Positions 59,284-64,000 of a DNA stretch of 64,000 nt are shown one piece after another. The stretch is from Tubiluchus corallicola (taxonomy: Eukaryota > Priapulida > Priapulimorpha > Priapulimorphida > Tubiluchidae): positions 62,001 to 126,000 of the forward strand of contig JAQGDQ010000242.1 of assembly GCA_030141605.1 (NCBI GenBank), read 5' to 3'. Positions within the stretch are counted from its first letter, which is position 1. Each line of letters starts with the position of its first letter. Position numbers and translations under genes: made by a program. Below the pieces are notes generated by a model. It ran no database searches and was not told where the DNA came from. It worked only from the letters and a program-made list of their open reading frames with translations.

Positions 59284-59329
59284 CTGCTGATTCAGTCACT
59301 GCTGTCAGCTTCTGAAGCCAATATGCCAT
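59284..59329 (-). CDS. DMD: Candidate alternative first exon of a dystrophin isoform
   Basis: An ATG at 59329 in good context (GCGGCAATGG) opens MAYWLQKLTAVTESA and reaches a GTAAGG donor one base into the next codon. That phase matches the 212-bp exon at 54998, giving ...[14 protein letters not shown]. The residues do not resemble the human exon 52 end, an in-frame TAA lies 27 bp upstream of the ATG, and no good acceptor precedes it, so a first exon is more likely than an internal one. The resulting protein would be 1,173 residues. The ORF is short, so chance is possible. Confidence 0.4.
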
Positions 59330-62300
59330 TGCCGCTCGCACAAGAACTGCTTCTTAAGACATTTTTATTTTTATTATTTTAGATTCGTCATTCTCCACGT
59401 TTAGATCATTTGTTGTAAAGTAAAAGTCATGCCGTCATTCTCCATTTATGAAGCTGAGAGATGCGTCACTCTTGCAGAAATTTCAGATGGAACAAGCAAA
59501 TCTTTGCACCGTATATAACAACGATAGGAATCACAGGAAATTTCATTCAAGTTTATCCACTTACGAAATCACATACATTCACAGAAAAAACATACAAATA
59601 CTATAAGACAACACAAATATACAATAGAAAAAGCAAAAACTAACGAAGCTTTGTAAATCTAAATAAGAACGCTCGAAGCACTCGTACTTAAATATTGAGA
59701 AAGTTGTCCAACATAATCATGTCGATTCTCGCATCAATATTAGCTCTAGTAAGTGCGACAGCACGTGGAATACAAAACTTTTTCAATCCCACAACGCACT
59801 GGCGCAGTGTCCACAGTTGACATAATCTAACAGATACACAGTCAGCTCGTGTCAATAGTTGACAATCGCAATATACCACAAAGGATCCGAGAATATGCAA
59901 ATATACATACAACAGGTCACAAGGCACTAGTTCTGGGTGCTGAGTAGCGTAAAAATCTTTCTGTCCTTTCTTCTTTGACAGCACAGAACACAATATTGTC
60001 CAACAGTTCAGCAAAAATGTAACATGTAATCCCAAAAGTGAATTGCAATGAGAAACAATTTGATGAGTTATAATCGCATTACGGCAGCAAACGTAAAAAG
60101 ACAGAGAACGACAAATGGACAATTTTCGAGATCGGATTGTTTTTCAAACAAGATCAGATGTTAACAATCAGGGATACCATCATTGACAATAATTGCATTC
60201 CAAAGGTCCGCAGACATTTATACATGCCGGTGAAACCTGCCTTTTCCACACAATTTGGAGGCGAGCCGCATGGCTGTGTGGTTACTACGTCGTATTTGGT
60301 GACCGAAGTTAAGGAAGTCGGTTAGTTAAGGATAGGTGAACCAGTCTGGTGGTCGCTCTGGGCGGGTTTACTTGCTGACCTTGATTGACTCCCGAGAAAG
60401 AGTGCAGTTCTTTGATAAACAGAACATTTAGAAAAAAAATGATTACATATAGTTACTGGCCTTATTGATAAACAGACTGTCACACCGACCCTCTACTGTT
60501 ACTTCTATGTTTCCTGTTCCTACACGAAATTTTCACGTACTTCTTGAGACATAACTCTTTCTTTACACGTCTACCCCTCAAGCACTAAAGACGGTTATGC
60601 AACTTATTTTACGCGAAATTGTTAAATAACTTTCCAGTTCGGTCAGACGTGTCATTTCACAAAGACTAAACGACAGTGAAGCAGACAAGCAATCAGCGAA
60701 CAGACACTGATGTAAGCCGACAACCTTTTACATGTCACTACATAAATCGACAATAACGAGTAGGCGCTTTGAAAAGAACGAAAATATCTCTGAGATTGAT
60801 CCTCATTAAGTGGACTCGAAGCCGCATTTAGAAAGCATTAGGGGAGGAAATTTGAAATGGGAGAAAACCCGAATTAACATAGCAAACACGTCCAGCGTGA
60901 TTAGCGTCAAAGCACGGAATGCTGCGTGGTCATGGAGACAGATGAAGATGCTGTAGGTACATATAGATGCTTAATGTACATGTGACACAACTAGTATCCT
61001 GGATGAAGAACATAATTATAATGTGCACGTGTCCTAAAACAGCGCATCTGAGATACGCTTATCCAAACAGTTTACCTTTTACTAATATTACTACCTTGTG
61101 CGCTACTAGCAATCATGTAGATCTGTTATAAAGATGTTTTGAACCTGTTTTAACTGCACTTTAAATAAGTTTGTGTATTTGTTATTTATAGGCCTGTCAT
61201 CCTGCATTTGCTGCTAATAAAGTTATATCAATAAACATAACTACTACTACTACTAATACTCCATACGAAATAATGTTTTGCTAAATTTGTGGCAGTTTAA
61301 CGGATCTCTAAATTAACATTTAATTAATAGCAACGGAGTCACGCAAACAAGAAAAGTTGAAGCAGTTAGAAAAGTTATAAAAATTATAATCACGTGGTCA
61401 TAATCGTTGGGCGGAAGTGGGCACGAATTGTCGTGCCTTATATAGTACACCGCCCGCTTTTGATGCAAAACGACAATTTCTTATGCAGCATTCAGTGACA
61501 GGATCCACTTAATATAGACAGTTGTGGCAAAATCAGAATCCATTCAATTACCAATGAACATTTTTTGAACAGGTAGATTGGCATTCTAAGATGAAACAGT
61601 AACAAGCAAAGGAGTCTTAGAACTAATTAGTTCGAATCAGGCACACACTGCTCTACTGGACTTCCAAACTGCGTTAATATTAAAGGAAAACAAGATGATT
61701 TATCACGTTACGAGCTATTTTGAAATACAGTAAATATACATTGAACTACAATAATGCCAAAGTGTTTCTGGTAATTAAATAAGAAATTAAAACTTAATTA
61801 ATAGCAGGCGAGCTCAACTAGTGATGACATCACAATTGGTCATAATTTTCGAAAGCCCAAACGTTCCTGGAGCTTGTTACACGTGCTTGTGAAAGAATAA
61901 ATTGAAGTACAATGCTACTACACAACATTTAGTGTGATATAAAAAAACTCTGCAAGCTTAATATTCAAATTTCAAGTTTACCACTGTTCTCACGCAACTC
62001 TCGAAAGTGTGCAGTGTGTCACAATTGAGTACCTTTGAACTGAAACGTACTGCAGTTGTTCTTTTTGTGCAAAGATTTTTCCGATATGCAGATGCACATC
62101 TAACAAGCGAATGGCGAAATGCATGTAATAGCGAATGTAAGACTGCCATTCTGTGGCAATAATTATTTCACAGTTACTTATTGTTGAAAAAAATAGTATG
62201 CTCTCTTTCGATATTTTACAAGGTAGAATATTTACAGCTATAGTTTAAGATTTTGTCCGGTTTTCCTTTAAATGCAAATAAGAAATTTTAAAATTGTTAA

Positions 62301-62644
62301 GCGAATTTAAAAGCATTAATTTAACAACATCAAGGAGAAACTGATGTTTAGGCAAATGTGTTACTCTGAGACTCCATTAGATGACCCAGTACTTTATTAT
62401 GGTGCTTCATTTTGGCCATTTACATGTAAAGGTTGCATATACACAAGATGAAGGACTACAATAAAATGATCTACACGCAAATAAAACGAAAGTTAGTATC
62501 GTGACTCTTGTTCTATGTTAGTAAATATACAAGTGTCATGTGACAAATTCCAGGAGCAGGTAAGCAGTTTGTAAATACAGCAAACCATACCAAAGCAAAT
62601 CCAAAGACATACTCAAGTTATACAGCAAACGAAACAACACAGTC

Positions 62645-62889
62645 ATGCCTGCGAAAAAATATTTCTGCCAATTATTCTGCGCTTTTGTCATTTTGCTGCC
62701 CATCCTCTTAGCAGATGCGGCAAACACCACGCCCAATATCATCATAATGCTTGCTGATGATTTGGGATACGGTGACCTCAGCTATTTTGCGCATCCTACC
62801 TCTTCTACACCAAACATTGACAACATGGCTCAGAACGGTTTAGTTCTTACTCAGTTCTACACAGCCAGCTCAAGATGCACTCCATCCAG
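62645..62889 (+). CDS. ARSA: Arylsulfatase A-like, first coding exon
   Basis: Lysosomal-type sulfatase that removes sulfate esters (ARSA acts on sulfatide). The ATG at 62645 starts a hydrophobic signal peptide of about 24 residues, with cleavage likely near ADAANTTP. The sulfatase fold begins at NIIIMLADDLGYGDL, whose paired Asp bind calcium, and the exon ends inside the active-site signature C-T-P-S-R, where Cys is converted to formylglycine. The donor GTGAGT splits the Arg codon of that motif. The next exon is 63308-63696. Similarity to human ARSA (IFADDLGYGDLGCYG, LCTPSRAALLTG) is higher than to ARSB or GALNS, but the full gene extends beyond the window, so subfamily is not certain. The promoter region upstream shows nothing recognisable. 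Confidence 0.9.
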
Positions 62890-63307
62890 GTGAGTACGAT
62901 ATCATAATCATGTATAGGGAAAGAGCTAATTTTCTACGACAATTGCCATTGTTCTTGGTTTATGAGATCAGGACATGGAGCAGTTGTTATATATGCTAGT
63001 GTCTTATCTAAACAAGCTGGTATAGTCACTATTGTTTTCACATGCGTTTTCACCACTTTTTTGCATAGGCAAAGTAAGCACAATTTATAGCATTTTGTAT
63101 ACTTAGAAAATTTATATTATAGTATTGATCATGGGGTATGTTTGCTATCAATGTACCCAGCTCACAAGGTTGCAAACCAATGGGTTGTTAACAGATTTGC
63201 TCGAACGGGCCAGAAAATGATGATGCGTGTGCATAAGAGTGCTATTTATAAGAACTATAATAACTCATTGCATGTAAAAGGCTTACCAACTTTATTTCTA
63301 TTTGAAG

Positions 63308-63696
63308 GGCTTCAATATTAACTGGGAAATACCCAGTAAGAAGTGGGATGTATCCAGGAGTTTTCAGTCCTAAGAGCATAGGAGGCTTACCCCTTGAGGA
63401 GCTAACTATTGCAGAATTCCTCAAAGACAATGGCTACAGCACAAGTCTGGTTGGCAAGTGGCATCTGGGATACGGAGAAAATGGAATGTACTTACCACTT
63501 TACCATGGATTTGATGAATACTACGGCATACCGTATTCACACGACAACTGCCAATGTGAGACTTGTTTCTACCCGGATATCGAATGCACAAACAAGTGTT
63601 ACCCATCACAAAACACAGTTCCTTGTCCGGTTATAGACAACACAACCATCGTAGAACAACCAGTGGATTTGACAGAAATGTCAAGCAGACATCTGG
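63308..63696 (+). CDS. ARSA: Arylsulfatase A-like, second coding exon
   Basis: 389 bp, acceptor TTTGAAG, donor GTAAGT. Encodes ASILTGKYPVRSGMYPGVFS, LPLEELTIAEFLKDNGYSTS and VGKWHLGYGENGMYLPLYHG FDEYYGIPYSHD. The GKWHLG lysine/histidine are active-site residues, and human ARSA has the same LPLEEVTVAEVLA and GIPYSHD text. A Cys-rich loop (CQCETCFYPDIECTNKCYP) follows. Exons beyond 63696 lie outside the window; 63697-64000 is intron with no exon seen. Confidence 0.92.
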
Positions 63697-64000
63697 GTAA
63701 GTAAACCAATTACAAAAACCACTATGTCCACTGGCTAACAATCCAAAAACAGAATGGTATATACTATTTGAAACAAGTGATAACAAAAATAGGATTAGCT
63801 TCTGACATCCTTCTCTTAGCCTTTAGAAAGAATAGCTATATAACATATGTAATAATCAAAGCATGTAGATAGACAACATGAAAGAAATATTATTCCTCTA
63901 ACAGATATGAATACCAGAACAACTGATGATGCTTGCCAGCCTTGGTTATGCTCCACCAGATTCCACATTTAATTACCAACTAAAGCCTAATTAAGACAGT

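Larger units (their letters stand above)
54999..62644. other. Region between the dystrophin rod exon and the arylsulfatase gene
   Basis: One candidate short-isoform first exon (59284-59329); otherwise no supported gene. Holds a degenerate 36-bp repeat (56216-56456), three ~60-bp dispersed repeats (57474-57834), a GTT/GCT microsatellite (57651-57700) and two AT-rich tails resembling retroposon 3' ends (about 58370-58420 and 61200-61260, the latter ending in an ACT run). The human exon 52 equivalent should lie here or beyond, but I could not see it. Confidence 0.5.

Noticed and set aside
59688-60122. 144-codon minus-strand ORF
   Set aside because: Cys/Leu-rich random-looking translation without family resemblance or splice context; not a dystrophin rod exon.
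61958-62149. 63-codon minus-strand ORF upstream of the arylsulfatase
   Set aside because: No similarity and no splice signals; length is expected by chance.

Overview
This is eukaryotic nuclear DNA from an invertebrate animal. It is AT-rich, with GT-AG introns, AATAAA poly(A) signals, minisatellites and several families of small transposable elements. The gene content (dystrophin with spectrin repeats, WW, EF-hand and ZZ regions; mitochondrial AIF; GPAT3/4; alpha-tubulin; an arylsulfatase A relative) is metazoan. Compact introns and a dystrophin exon plan very close to the vertebrate one make an invertebrate chordate, perhaps a tunicate, my best guess. That assignment is inference; the sequence alone does not settle it.

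Layout. (1) 1-1494, plus strand: an intron carrying a tRNA-like pseudogene, then the large last exon of a GPAT3/4-type acyltransferase. (2) 3669-5597, plus strand: a complete intronless AIFM1 gene. (3) 6441-54998, minus strand: the 3' part of a dystrophin gene, converging on AIFM1. I resolved 24 shared coding exons, equivalent to human DMD exons 53 to 79, and all reading phases join. Two further exons look like starts of short isoforms. One at 24566-24697 is spliced in phase to the exon-56 equivalent, exactly where vertebrate Dp116 begins. A weaker one at 59284-59329 precedes the exon-53 equivalent. (4) 31894-34378, plus strand: a divergent alpha-tubulin gene nested inside the roughly 21.7 kb dystrophin intron equivalent to human intron 55. 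(5) 62645-63696, plus strand: the first two coding exons of an arylsulfatase A-like gene that leaves the window.

How the pieces relate. The dystrophin product links the cytoskeleton to the membrane dystroglycan/syntrophin complex. The window holds the part used by short, non-muscle-type isoforms. The nested tubulin gene sits between two CTCF-like motifs in convergent orientation (29783-29797 plus, 35446-35464 minus). This raises the possibility of a small insulated loop separating the tubulin promoter from the surrounding dystrophin transcription unit. AIFM1 and dystrophin have facing poly(A) signals only 4 bp apart.

Non-coding content. There are two copies of a pogo/Tigger-like MITE, a 729-bp terminal-inverted-repeat element, a long foldback hairpin, 5S-rRNA-derived and tRNA-derived SINE-like sequences, minisatellites with 50-, 39- and 36-bp units, a 70-bp repeat rich in AGGTCA half-sites, and scattered microsatellites. 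The long stretches between exons hold no further convincing genes.
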